From Anodontia alba (Eukaryota; Mollusca; Bivalvia; Lucinida; Lucinidae), in assembly GCA_964016985.1 (NCBI GenBank), contig OZ024835.1, forward strand, positions 64,192,828 to 64,256,827: a DNA stretch of 64,000 bases. Direction: 5' to 3'. Position numbers and translations under genes: made by a program. A model generated the notes under the pieces. That model ran no database searches, was not told the origin of the DNA, and saw nothing but the letters and a program-made list of their open reading frames with translations. Positions 54,501 through 64,000 of this stretch are shown here, piece by piece (the first letter of the stretch is position 1; every line of letters starts with the position of its first letter).

Positions 54501-57500
54501 GAGTCAGGAGACATAACCACTGCAACACTACGCTTGTTATAAAAAGTTTCATGGAACAGTATATATCAGTCCAATTCAGCCTAAAATGTTTTTGTTTTTT
54601 TTTTATCTTGAAATCATGATGCATAAAACATTTATTTATTTACTTCCTCATGTAATCAGCGATTGCAAAGGAATGTATCCCATAGCCTTATAACATTTGC
54701 TGTGGTACAGTATTTTAAGTGGCACCAGTGGCCTCATCTGTCACAAACAACCCATTTAACAAAAATGATTCACTATATCGCACAGCATCAGGTGCCCATT
54801 TACCATAAACACAACACTGTACATCTTCATCCTCTGAGGATCTCTCACTAGGCATTTCATTTTCTTTTCAAGGCTAGGTGCACAGTCCAGATGGACCTGA
54901 GGATTGCTCAGGCATGGCATTTTGATCTCTCTCTCTCTCCTTTTTTTTTGTTTTGACTTTTTGTAAGTTTCTTGGTTTCTTCCTGGCATATCTATGACAT
55001 TAAATGGTATAAATGGTATTTACTTCATTGTCTTCAGTAACAGCCTTACCACTTATAAGGGTCCTTAAATACTTTCTAAACATGCCTATATAATGTTGAC
55101 CCCCTTAAACCCCACTTTTATATAGTAAAACTGGGTTTACAGGGGTATACATTATTTTACTTATTTCTGCCCTCGGCGAGGCGGTTCTAACGAGTACCCA
55201 CAATCTATGTTTTGAGCAGAAACATGAAAAAAATATCAGCTTTTATCTGAAATTTTTCGGTTTTTGGAGGTGAAATTTTCTTAATATTTGAATAGGCGTA
55301 TTTCTATAATGTGGGGCTTCTTAACATTCAAAGCATTTTCCTTTTTAGAGAAACTCACCTTGAGAAGCTGTTGCTTTCTCATCAAGCAACACCTTTTCTG
55401 TTGTAGGTACCTGACTACATAATGAATCGTAATTTTTCTGTTCTAAGACCTTGGCCGGCTTAAGATTAGAAGGATCTGCTGCATTTGGGTTTAAAGGGAA
55501 TACCAGGCCGTCTAAATGAAGACTGAAGGCTCTCGGGAGAAAGAGCCTCTACATATGAAGGGCATGCAGTGGCACAAATATTATACCTATTGATTGGTCA
55601 CAATTTTCTTGCGTGAACTTATGAGCCATTTGATTGAAGATCCGCTAAAACGGGCCAACGCAACTAAGGTCCAAAGGTTGGAGGATATGGCTCGTATAAG
55701 CTGGTAGCATTACGAAAACACGCCTATTCAAATATATTGAAAATTTTACAACAAAAAACTGGCAAATTTTCAGATAAAAAATTCAAATATTTTTCATATT
55801 TCTGCTCAAAACATAGATTGTGGGTACTCGTTAGAACCAATCTCTGTTTTGAGCAGAAATAAGAAAAATAACATATGCCCCTGTAAACCCCAGTTTTACT
55901 ATATAAAAGCGGGGTTTAAGGGGGTCAAAATTATATAGGTATGTTTTCGTGATGGAACAAACAAAACGATATTTTCACTTTTCGCCCAATCAATGACCTA
56001 AATTCACATGAGATTTGTGGCCCTCATACAAGAGAAGAATAGGATTTTTGGCTCTTCTCTCTGGTATATATCTCAGGAGGTGACTTTCAAGTTATTCTCA
56101 GACTACATCACTTTTGCATCACCCTGTTTTTTCTAACAATTCCATCAGCCCCTGGTGTTTTACCATCAAGCAAACCCTGTTGCATTCTTGTGGCAGGAAA
56201 CACAAAATAAGGTCATACGTGGTATCCCAGATCGTTACAACAACCCAATACAGTAATCAAGCCACGGGATTTTAATGTTACTGTAGGGGGTTGTACCAAC
56301 TGATGCAACTTGTGGTGCTTTACGGAGAGTTGACACTCCCTTCTCGTCCACATTATAAGTCTCTCAGGTTTGTCATTTAAATTGTATTTATTTAAGATGT
56401 GACCCAGTTCATTGTAATAATTTGTGATGCACTATTATGTTGTAGCCTTGGTCCGTTGCATTTCTAGTCATCTTGGCCTCAGCACATTGAGCTCAGGCCA
56501 GCGTGACATAAAGTCACAGTAACACTGGAAGCTCAATGCATGGTCTCTGTCCTTGTACCATAGACTGACAGCATACTCGGTGGCCATATTAAGCACTTCT
56601 GACCTGAAATAAGACAAGAACAACACTTAAATAGTTGACTAAGTTAACAACAATACACTAATGCCATTAAACTATGGTTTATCAACATTAACAGTATTTA
56701 ACATCTACATGGAGATCTAATTTTATGTTAATACATTTTTGTTGAGGTTTTACGGCCCAGTTAACCCAATGGGGTAATGTCCAGCGCGGTCAGTTTACCT
56801 AACCACATGTTTACTGAGCAAGCTTAGTCCTTTAAGCAGTTAACCAGTACACCAAACTCTATTGCTATGGTTCTTATTGGAGCGTCATAATCTCTGACTT
56901 AAAGGAGGGCATTGGTCATTGAGGTTGGTGAATGGAGTCTGTACTTGACTTGAGAGGTCTGAAAAGGAAGGTTTCAGGACATTTGTGAGCGTTAACCAAA
57001 CGTTTAATCAATAAGACTTTTATATAGAAACCATTAACATGAACATTTTATGAAGGGCTCGCCATTGTTTTATAATGCATAGCCTATGTGAATATTTGTA
57101 TGCTGCATCCTTAATGTCACATGACAGTCGCGTGACTTTTGACGCAGACGATGCGGATCCACATAAGAGTAGTTGTCAGATTTGAATTGTCAATACCATT
57201 TATATTTCAGCATTGAATTACGGTAAAAAATCGACATAATAAAAACGTTAAAAATAACTGCATAAAAGTAAAATAGACAATTATTTACCATTAGATCTCG
57301 GATTTTCCTCACGATTGTCTCTCTGTAATATAGACGTGTTTACAAACAGAAAATACCGGAAAACGTCTGAAGAAAAGCCGCGTGAGCTCGAGGCGAGATG
57401 TAAATAAAAATGGTTTCGAATTAAATGAGCGTCAAAACACATGGTCGGACGATACATCAACACGATTCACCGATCTATTACGAAGAATACAATGAATTCC

Positions 57501-60500
57501 TACGGAAGGATCAGCTATATCGCGAAAGGAAGATACTAAAGCTTTCTATTACTATTCCGTATCCGAACAGACATGCCTAATTAAAGAGTGTACACCCAGA
57601 TCAGACACCGCATTCTGCATTCTGGATCTACACAGATTACTTCTAATCCAGCAGTCTTTTAGACACATCAACATGAAGTATAATAAACTTGATTAAAAAT
57701 TGTTAAAATACAAGTAAATAAACTGATAATGATAGAACTCAAATATCATGTTTTGTGTGTGTGTTTTGTTCTTGTTGTTTGTCTTTGCAGCAGTGTGTTG
57801 GTGACAGTGTAGGCGCTTCTGCAGCCAGACATTATCACTTGGTCTGAAACAGACCATATTTATTCTAAATTTTGAAAGACCTTAACTCCTTACCATAACT
57901 GTCATAAACGTTTACAAAGTCAATTTTACGATTTGCCCATGTGTCTAAAATTCTAAAATTCCTTGATTGATTGGCAAACAGAATGAACTTTGACAGAATT
58001 ACACACTAAGTCGCGATAAAACGGATAACAAAACTGCTTTTTTTTTTTAACTGCTTTTCTAAATTTTTATCGCATTTTTCATCTCCAGGTATTCTGTCAG
58101 CGCTTGGAATATTTGGACCATTTATCGCTATTACACTGGGAGGAGTATTCAGCAAACTACCTGTGGATCTCAAAGGTATTTAATATAGTATTGTAAATTG
58201 TCCTGTGGATATTCTAATGTATACGCATGTATATTAACACATGTGGGTATGTTTGGATTGTTTATTCCGAGATAGAACGTACATGTAGGAAATTGCGGAC
58301 GGACATATATAAACTTTTATATATATATATATCAATTAGTAAGAGCACCACTTGAGCAAATTCGTTCAAAAAAGGGGTGTACCTTACACGGAGGGCCCCC
58401 ACCCATCCCCCACACACACTTAATATCTCTGATGCAATCGAAGGAGACAAATATCCTGATATTGAAACCAGAGTGTGCGTTATAATTTGGGTCTAAAGCT
58501 GTTTATTTTTAATAAAAAATGAGTATTTTCTGTAATATTTCCATAGCAATGGAATTTGAGAATTTTTATCTATTAATGCTTTGAAACTTGAATAAAAATA
58601 AATTATTACAATTTTATATGGTACGAGTTAAGCAAGATTTTTTGCCTAGTACTTGTACGTATCAAGATAAATACCGTCCAGTCTTAACATTAAAAATACA
58701 CGCCTATTCAAATATATTGAAAATTTCACCACCAAAAACTGATTTTTTTCAGATAATGTTTTTTTTTAAATATTTTTCATAGTTCTGATCAAAACATAGA
58801 TTGTGGGTACTCGTTAGAGGTGGTTTTAACGAGTACCACAAACTATGTTTTTGAGCAGAAATAAGGAAAATAATATATACCCCTGTAAACCCCGGTTTTA
58901 CTGTATAAAAGTTGGGTTTAAGAGGGTACAATTATATAGGTATGTTTTCGTGATGATGATTAAACAAAACAAAAGTTTCAATGGCGATCTGAAGCCGAAA
59001 TGCAAGAACACTACAAGCAGGATCACGATGGCCCCGACCACAGAGATTGCTAGTCAGGCGCCACCTTCATTACGAAAACACGCCTATTCAAATATATAGA
59101 AAATTTTTCCTCCAAAATTTTTTTAAAATTTTCAGATAAAAAACTGTGATATTTTTCATATTTCTGCTCAAAACATAGATTGTGGGTACTCGTTAGAACC
59201 GCCTCGGCGAGGCGGTTCTAACGAGTACCCACAATCCATGTTTTGAGCAGAAATAAGAAAAATAACGTGTACCCCTGCAAACCGCAGTTTTACTGTATAA
59301 AAGTGGGGTTTAAGGGAATCAAAATTATATAGGCATGTTTTCGTGATGTTCTGAAACAGACTAAGGAGGTAGAATCAATCTAAAACGTTCAGACATTTTG
59401 TGTAACTTTATGTTTTGCAAAATCTTTGTTTACTGCCCATGATATTAGGAACAATATGATGAACCCCGGTGGTTTATCATACTGGTCGTTCTAAGGCGGT
59501 GGTCCCGATGTTAGTCTTACTCTTTGTTGCTTTTTGGTTTATTCTACGAGGCGATTTGTTTTATGTTTTGCCTTGTGTTATTTTGTTCTTGTGCTTTTCA
59601 GTCGTTTTAGGATTGCGATTACCTCGCTTGAGGAAGAGAGAGCTAGTCTTGGTGCTTGTCGTATGTTTGTTCGATTTGCGCTTGTTTGGTTTTGTCTGTT
59701 TCCTCTTCCTCTTGGTGTCTTGGAAGGGCTGCGGTTTGTGATTGTGGCACTCTCTGGGCTTTTCTTTTACCTTTTGTTTTTCTCATGCTGGGATATCATT
59801 CTGTTAAGAAATTTTCAGACATAAGTAGTATGTTGGAGTTACCTCAGAAACAACAGTCATATCAATGTAGAGCAATGAAGGATATATATACAAGTAGAAG
59901 GCTTATGGAAGTGGTCAGTGAATTGATACATGTATATGTTCATAGCTGCAGAATCGGACATTGTTGTAATTGCTAAGAGATCCTCAGTTACACCGTTCAT
60001 TTAAATAAGGGAGAAATAAAAGGAGGCATCAATATCTAAGTTCTGTAAGTGCATTAAATAGGTGACTTTGATCTTTATACAAAGAATATGCTATTTTTTA
60101 CCACGCCGAAGCCGAAGCTCGTTAGCTTCTGTTACCTCAAGTTGGCTTCAATTAGCGTAGCAAATCTCATAGAAACGTGCCATTTATGAAGGAATGAGTT
60201 AAATGGTATGCTATATGATTAAAATAGGCTGTAATCTACTACATGAACTGGTTGACAAACTGCAACAGCCTTGGTGTATTACAGTTGTTTCGTCACCTTA
60301 GCGCAAAAAGTCAATAACTCCTTATAAATTTTAATGGAGTAATTGACTTTTTGCGCTAAGGTGACTTTCGTCACCTTAGCGCAAAAAGTCAATAACTCCT
60401 TATAAATCCTTATAAATTTTAATGGAATTATTGACTTTTGTCGCTAAGATGACTTTTGTCACCCTGTAAAACGTCACCCCGTATTTCGTTAGGGTCTAAT

Positions 60501-62395
60501 TTCTTGTCATAATAATTTAGGAATATTGTGTTCATCTCTTATATGTGAAAATAGACTTCCGCTCAAAGCTGCTGAGTGTGGGGCATGAGGGATATTGTAT
60601 GTTTTTCATTATTCATCATGAACAGACTCAGTCAATCTGAATCTGCTATTTTCTGTATATTCAAATGACGTCTATTTAGTTTTTTTTGCTTTTTTGTATT
60701 CTTAAAGGATGGATCTATGTATAAGTTTCAAATTTCTGTTGCCGTAGCAACCGAAATATTAATTTTAATAGCAAATCAAATGACGGTATATGATCAGTTT
60801 GTTGTTTTCTGTTTTTGTCATGAGTTTCTAACTCTAATGGCTTTGGAGCTATGTCTGAAGCTATTTCATCACGAAAACATACCTATATTATTTTGACCCT
60901 CTTATACCCCACTTTTATATAGTAAAACTGGGGTTTAGAGGGGTATACATTATTTGTTTTTATTTCTGCTAAAAAAACGTAGATTGTGGGTACCCGTGAG
61001 AACCTCCTCGGTGAGGCGGTTCTAACGGGTACCCACAATCTATGTTTTGAGCAGAAATATGAAAAAAATATCAGAATTTTTATCTGAAAACTTTCAGTTT
61101 TTGGTGGTGAAATTTTCAATATATATGCATAGGCGTGTTTTCGTAATGGTAAGAATCCGTAGCATCGTTAAGATTGATTTGTTGAGTATGAGTGCACTTT
61201 CTGTTAACAAATAAAAGAAATGGACATAAAGTAAATACAAGCATATTTAATAAAAAAGAAACATAAAGTTTAAAACAAATGAAAAAAGAAGGAACTGTTT
61301 ATAGCATTCATTTCAACATATCTAGGGTTACTGTACTGGGAACGGTTAACATTCTTAAACTTTTAGAAGCCATGGTTTTGGTTGCTTTTTATAATAATAA
61401 TAATTGCAAAAATATAGATTTCATTATTAAAATTACCATATATTTACCTAAATTTGTGGTCTGGTATTCACACCTTGGGTCCAGAGAAAAAATAATATTT
61501 ACTTTTGTATTGTAAAAATAAAATACCATTGCAGCTAAACTTTTTAGATCATTATTATTTTTTTTTTTTTAAATATATACATGTACCTATAGTGCTTGGA
61601 CAGCAATTTCTGTTTAAAAGCAAATTGACCAATACAACATAAATGTATAGACGAAATTAAAATTTCGAAAAGCGTATTAATTTTGAAAAAAAAAAAATCG
61701 GAAAATTGGGATTTTATTCAAAATTATTAACATTTCACCAAAAGTGACTGCTCTCGCACCATATTTTTCTCACGCACAGTCCTGTTCCATTATTAGCATA
61801 TTTTTTTCCATCACTGAAAAAATTAAGGGGGTTGGGTGGGGATGTGGTGGTGCACTCCGTGCAGAGTAAATTTATCTTTGTCAGGGTTGGTGCTCCGAGT
61901 AAATACAGAAATCCTTGGAAAATCTTAACGCACCATCTCATCTGGATCTATTTTGCCATTCCCTTATTGCTTTATGACTGAAACTACTATTTGCAAGAAT
62001 AGATGTGGTCTAAACTCAGAGATGCCAGAGCCCATGTCAGAAACTGGGGACTGGAAGGTTTGAAACACGTCATATTTCTGACTTGCTCCATACGTCGAGT
62101 GAAGTTTGGTCTTTGGTCTTCTATTTTGTTGTTGTTTTTCGGACACAATCTAAAAACTTCCAAAGATGGTCTTTAAATTCTCCTCCTATTTCAGAAACAG
62201 AGATGAAGCCAGAGGATCCCAGATGGATCGGAGCATGGTGGTTGGGTTTTCTGGTCTTTGGCGCATGCGCAATTATTGTGTCATTTCCATTTTTCTGTTT
62301 CCCGGCTGGAAGGAAACTACCACGCCAAAAGTCATATACCAATACCACTGACCAGACAGAAGTACAGAAAGAGGATGCCTGTAGCTATCTTAAAG
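46600..62395 (+). CDS. OATP/SLCO organic anion transporter gene 2, first five coding exons (3' part beyond window)
   Basis: Join of 46600-46925, 50117-50288, 51389-51566, 58089-58175 and 62195-62395. All splice sites are GT-AG and the phases (2,0,1,1,1) are the same as in OATP1. Exon lengths match OATP1: 178=178 and 87=87; 172 vs 187 and 201 vs 207 differ only in variable loops. The protein so far covers the N-terminus through TM6 and includes [12 protein letters not shown]. Exons for TM7-TM12, the Kazal loop and the tail must lie past 64000. Head-to-tail arrangement with OATP1 and the identical exon plan indicate tandem duplication of one ancestral gene. Both are probably apical or basolateral plasma-membrane carriers of organic anions; substrate and tissue are unknown. 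Confidence 0.93.
47063..47341 (-). mobile_element. Hairpin MITE copy 20
   Basis: Full length, 137 bp after the OATP2 exon 1 donor. It supplies most of the spurious read-through frame of that exon. Confidence 0.91.
47342..47536. mobile_element. Half of the second-family pogo-type MITE
   Basis: Begins near gttagaatcgcctcg and ends gtcggtaaaaagagggttga ctgta, matching the right half of 52785-53123. The left half is absent. Confidence 0.72.
47897..48197 (-). mobile_element. tRNA-derived SINE, full length, minus strand
   Basis: Minus-strand head gccggcctcggtggctcagt, B-box gggttcaacccccgc; tail at 47897 (gtgttgaggttttacggccc). OATP2 intron 1. Confidence 0.85.
48680..48958 (-). mobile_element. 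Hairpin MITE copy 21
   Basis: Full length with intact termini. Confidence 0.91.
48960..50116. other. OATP2 intron 1, nothing further recognised
   Basis: Apart from a CA/CG microsatellite (49530-49566) and the hairpin at 49795-49890, no coding or repeat family was recognised. Confidence 0.5.
49795..49890. repeat. Degenerate hairpin element with the shared core
   Basis: gtaggcattataagcgtc opposite gtatttctaataagtactac, flanked by aacatacgttg and aaaatatgtt. Confidence 0.45.
50117..50288 (+). CDS. OATP2 exon 2: TM3
   Basis: Acceptor tatttgtag, donor ccaagt/gtaagc, 172 bp, phase 2 to 0. Reads [20 protein letters not shown] and LSSLPHFIM, then a variable loop with NTT and NNST sequons. Confidence 0.94.
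50607..50921 (-). mobile_element. Hairpin MITE copy 22 with duplicated stem tip
   Basis: The tip segment (gaaccgcgtcggcgaggcgg, then ttctaac) is repeated, giving 315 bp. Confidence 0.88.
51389..51566 (+). CDS. OATP2 exon 3: TM4
   Basis: Acceptor tatttcag, donor atatag/gttagt, 178 bp. Reads [18 protein letters not shown], then [20 protein letters not shown] and [11 protein letters not shown], ending LYIG; aligns residue for residue with OATP1 exon 3. Confidence 0.94.
51567..52784. other. OATP2 intron 3 start, nothing recognised
   Basis: No splice-bounded open frame or known repeat seen. Confidence 0.5.
52785..53123. mobile_element. Pogo-type MITE, second family, with shared hairpin core
   Basis: TA-flanked on both sides; ends CAGTGAACCCTCGTTACAAT and mirror AAAGAGGGTTGACTG. 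The centre holds a hairpin (tttcttagaatcacctc and mirror) flanked by aacatatgtttt, resembling the main-family core. Confidence 0.87.
53384..53531 (+). repeat. Two-unit tandem repeat of about 75 bp
   Basis: gcctcatcaccgttgtctga ... gtatcaatctcgtag repeated at 53384 and 53461. Confidence 0.82.
53983..54180 (+). mobile_element. Hairpin MITE copy 23, truncated and fused to repeat R
   Basis: Left terminus and stem present; ends at gagcagaattatgaaaag, where repeat R starts. Confidence 0.85.
54184..54473 (+). repeat. 280-bp repeat R, copy 3
   Basis: Same repeat, joined on its left directly to a hairpin MITE that has lost its right third. No RT sequence is adjacent. Confidence 0.7.
55078..55311 (+). 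mobile_element. Hairpin MITE copy 24, inside dead transposase
   Basis: Left terminus clipped (aaacatgcctata) and left stem arm deleted; right end gcgtatttctataatg. Confidence 0.86.
55708..55954 (-). mobile_element. Hairpin MITE copy 25, inside dead transposase
   Basis: Both termini intact, stem tip deleted (ttagaaccaatctctg). Splits the C-terminal third of the pogo-like coding relic. Confidence 0.9.
56741..56850 (-). mobile_element. SINE tail fragment in the dead transposase
   Basis: gttgaggttttacggcccag to gcagttaaccagtac, matching the SINE 3' half. Separates the transposase HTH piece from its catalytic part. Confidence 0.8.
56991..58088. other. OATP2 intron 3 end, nothing recognised
   Basis: Short AAACAGTG-like remnant near 57590-57640; no coding. 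The minus-strand frame at 57281-57463 has no family resemblance. Confidence 0.5.
58089..58175 (+). CDS. OATP2 exon 4: TM5
   Basis: Acceptor catctccag, donor ctcaaag/gtattt, 87 bp. Reads [19 protein letters not shown] then [10 protein letters not shown], matching OATP1 exon 4. The preceding intron of about 6.5 kb carries the dead pogo-like transposase. Confidence 0.94.
58688..58955 (-). mobile_element. Hairpin MITE copy 26
   Basis: Stem tip shortened to gttagaggtggttttaac. Confidence 0.88.
59068..59348 (-). mobile_element. Hairpin MITE copy 27
   Basis: Full length, perfect stem; 113 bp from copy 26 in the same orientation. Confidence 0.92.
59487..59776 (-). repeat. 280-bp repeat R, copy 4
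   Basis: Inverted copy, solitary, in the OATP2 intron between exons 4 and 5. Several frames stay open through this repeat; the long hydrophobic plus-strand readings here are antisense artefacts. Confidence 0.7.
60293..60455. repeat. Palindrome in tandem duplicate
   Basis: gtcaccttagcgcaaaaagt with mirror ctttttgcgctaaggtgac, followed immediately by a second copy with a small extra repeat (ccttataaat twice). Confidence 0.82.
60867..61148 (+). mobile_element. Hairpin MITE copy 28
   Basis: Full length; paired changes at the stem base (gggtacccgtgagaac opposite gttctaacgggtaccc). Confidence 0.91.
61149..62194. other. OATP2 intron 4 end, nothing recognised
   Basis: Very AT-rich; no repeat family or coding recognised. 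Confidence 0.5.
62195..62395 (+). CDS. OATP2 exon 5: OATP signature and TM6
   Basis: Acceptor cctatttcag, donor cttaaag/gtgaga, 201 bp. Contains [19 protein letters not shown], then [16 protein letters not shown] and a hydrophilic loop ending ACSYLK. Last OATP2 exon inside the window. Confidence 0.96.
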
Positions 62396-62424
62396 GTGAG
62401 AAACCGGCTTTGGTTGTTCAGTCG

Positions 62425-62600
62425 GTCCGTGTCATGAAATATTTTCGACGGTCATTCTCTTCCTTCTGCTGATTCAACCTGTACCTGTAAACCGCTTTAA
62501 AATTTAGTGGACTAGCCCGCCCAGGAAAAATATGTGGTTAGGTAAAATGATCGGCTCGACGCGATCTGAATAGTGTTGACTGGGCCGTTAAACTCCAAAC
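62425..62600 (+). mobile_element. SINE body fragment
   Basis: gtcatgaaatattttcgacg, then a decayed body and tail tgttgactgggccgttaaac. Begins 30 bp after the OATP2 exon 5 donor. Confidence 0.72.
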
Positions 62601-62704
62601 ATACAAAAAATAAAACAAATCTCAGTATTTCAATACCGGAACGATCAGGAAGTGTGTAGATCTTTTAATATTAGCATGAAAAATGACCCTTGAATGTAAT
62701 AATG

Positions 62705-63030
62705 CAGTCGACTCTCGTTATCTCGAGTTCGCTTATGTCGAAAAACCGCTTATCTCGAAGTGAAAATCTGGTCCCTGTTTAAACATGAACATCTAACAAC
62801 AGGTAACAAAATATTGTGAAAAAGAGGAGGAATTGCCCAATTTCTCCACTTTTCCACAATATTTTTCAATATGTCTCTAACTTAGGAGTCAAATTGCATA
62901 TTCATTGTGAAATGGAGGTGCTTGTCCGATTTGTTTTTCCCTCAATTCTACGAATCTGATATGTCGAGGTACGGATACTTCGAATTATTGCAGAGAGTCC
63001 CTTGAACTTCGAGACAACGAGAGTTGACTG
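62705..63030 (-). mobile_element. Pogo/Tigger-type MITE, copy 3
   Basis: CAGTCGACTCTCGTTATCTC start and mirror end gagagttgactg, followed by TA. Same family as copies 1 and 2. Confidence 0.88.
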
Positions 63031-63080
63031 TAAATCATACTGGTGTAAAAATATAAAGAGAAAATGGGCGTCAATGGCAG

Positions 63081-63196
63081 AAACGTACCATCGGACATGT
63101 GCGCCCAGAGAAGATTCCGACCAGCCTGTGCACTCGGTATTATCAGAATCTTCACTGGACGCATTTTGAAAACCAAGGATGCATGTTTCCTTATGC
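63081..63196 (+). repeat. Tandem-duplicated block, unit 1 start (GAAAACGTACCT-family fragment)
   Basis: gaaacgtaccatcggacatg...ccaaggatgcatgttt, repeated almost exactly at 63553-63668. It is the first part of a roughly 472-bp duplicated unit that also includes hairpin MITE copies 29 and 30. Confidence 0.85.
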
Positions 63197-63550
63197 CATC
63201 ACGAAAACACGCCTATTTAACTTTGTCCCCCTTAAATCCCACTTTTATATAGTAAAACTGGGGTTAACAGGAGAATAAATTATTTTTCTTATTTTGCTAA
63301 AACATAGATAGTAGTACTCGTTAGAACCGCCTCGCCGAGGCAGTTCTAACGGGTACCATAATCTATGTTTTGAGCAAGAATATGAAAAAAATACAGTCGA
63401 CTCTCGTTATCTAGAAGTCCTAGGGACTCTTTGAAATAATACGAGATATCCGTACCTCGATCTATCAGATTCGTAGAATTGAGGGAAAAATAAATCGGAC
63501 AAGCAAATTCATTTCACAAACGAATATGTAATTCGAATAGGCGTGTTGAA
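63197..63550 (+). mobile_element. Hairpin MITE copy 29, interrupted by a pogo-type MITE fragment
   Basis: Left part runs to about 63391. Then a 5' piece of the CAGTCGACTC element occupies 63394-63530, and a remnant of the right terminus follows (gaataggcgtgttgaatag). Confidence 0.82.
63394..63530 (+). mobile_element. Pogo/Tigger-type MITE fragment inside hairpin MITE
   Basis: 5' portion only (TA CAGTCGACTCTCG...), nested in hairpin MITE copy 29. Confidence 0.8.
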
Positions 63551-63552
63551 TA

Positions 63553-63668
63553 GAAACGTACCTCCGGACATGTGCCCCCAGTGAAGATTCCGACCAGCCT
63601 GTGCACTCGGTATTATCAGAATCTTCACTGGACGCATTTTGAAAACCAAGGATGCATGTTTCATATGC
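63553..63668 (+). repeat. Tandem-duplicated block, unit 2 start
   Basis: Second copy of 63081-63196, with only a few substitutions. The duplicate continues to the window end. Confidence 0.85.
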
Positions 63669-63870
63669 CATCACGAAAACACACCTATATATAACTTTGA
63701 CCCCCTTAAATTCCACTTTTATATAGTAAAACTGGGGTTAACAGGAGTATAAATTATTTTTCTTATTTTGCTAAAAAACATAGATTGTAGTACTCGTTAG
63801 AACCGCCTCGCCGAGGCGGTTCTAACGGGTACCCACAATCTATGTTTTGAGCAGGAATATGAAAAGAAAA
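63669..63870 (+). mobile_element. Hairpin MITE copy 30 (duplicate of copy 29)
   Basis: Same truncation point and same inserted CAGTCGACTC element as copy 29. Part of a segmental tandem duplication that runs off the window. Confidence 0.85.
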
Positions 63871-63872
63871 TA

Positions 63873-64000
63873 CAGTCGACTCTCGTTATCTCGAAGTCCA
63901 AGGGACTCTCTTAAATAATACGAGATATCCGTACCTCGACATATCAGATTGGTTTAAACATATTTTATTACATAATACAAGTACAACAAAGTAACAAATT
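63873..64000 (+). mobile_element. Pogo/Tigger-type MITE fragment, running off the window
   Basis: Same 5' portion as at 63394, nested in the duplicated hairpin MITE copy 30. Confidence 0.8.

Larger units (their letters stand above)
54660..56990 (-). pseudogene. Dead pogo/Tigger-like DDE transposase
   Basis: Read on the minus strand. At 56990-56850 there is a psq/CENP-B-like HTH piece (SPTSMTNAL, then [11 protein letters not shown]). At 56610-56450 there is [34 protein letters not shown], a stop, then EMQRTKA. Next come [12 protein letters not shown] and [20 protein letters not shown], typical of pogo-like DDE enzymes; then [15 protein letters not shown] near 56000, and [18 protein letters not shown] near 55500. 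A remote acidic tail [20 protein letters not shown] lies near 54800. Several stops and frame breaks make it inactive. It is split by a SINE piece (56741-56850) and by hairpin MITEs at 55708-55954 and 55078-55311. It lies in an OATP2 intron, antisense to the gene. Assignment is by motif recall, not by search. Confidence 0.72.

Noticed and set aside
59469..59824. Long hydrophobic plus-strand frames resembling a membrane protein
   Set aside because: Antisense of repeat R; the same reading appears at every inverted R copy.

Overview
The window looks like intron-rich, AT-rich animal DNA, most likely from a bivalve mollusc. Evidence for this: GT-AG introns of 1-6 kb, a metazoan OATP/SLCO gene family, tRNA-derived SINEs, many short hairpin-type MITEs, and degenerate Penelope-like and pogo-like transposon coding sequence. 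A dreissenid-type clam is a guess from the repeat style only. Nothing prokaryotic or CRISPR-like is present, and no functional rRNA or tRNA gene was found.

Layout. (1) 1-4.96 kb: repeats and low-complexity DNA. (2) 4,966-24,378 (+): an organic anion transporting polypeptide gene (OATP1). Twelve coding exons are visible and every splice phase agrees; only the first coding exon with the ATG was not found. About 752 residues are visible: twelve predicted membrane segments, the OATP signature, a Kazal-like cysteine-rich loop, and a long basic, proline-rich cytosolic tail. (3) 24.4-46.6 kb: no complete host gene. A relic of an OATP C-terminal tail lies just downstream of OATP1, followed by MITEs, SINEs, a Penelope-like retroelement in inverted arrangement, an approximately 4-kb-spaced inverted repeat, a possible LTR-element remnant, and degenerate tandem arrays. 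(4) 46,600 to the window end (+): a second, tandem OATP gene (OATP2). It has a well-supported ATG, and its first five coding exons match OATP1 in phase and nearly in length; the rest lies beyond the window. The intron between its exons 3 and 4 holds a dead pogo/Tigger-like transposase gene on the minus strand, itself broken by two hairpin MITEs and a SINE piece.

The dominant signal apart from the transporters is a roughly 278-bp hairpin MITE, present about 30 times in 64 kb in both orientations. It has ends of the type CATNACGAAAACANGCC, a central stem of about 45 bp, and two smaller flanking hairpins. A related central hairpin (core TACTCNTTAGAANCGCCTC and its mirror) also occurs inside elements whose termini are different, including pogo-type (CAGT ends, TA target) MITEs. 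A hairpin module carried by unrelated MITE families is the best candidate here for something undescribed.

The two OATP genes would encode plasma-membrane, sodium-independent carriers of amphipathic organic anions. All functional statements rest on family resemblance by eye; no searches were run. MITE boundaries are good to a few bases.
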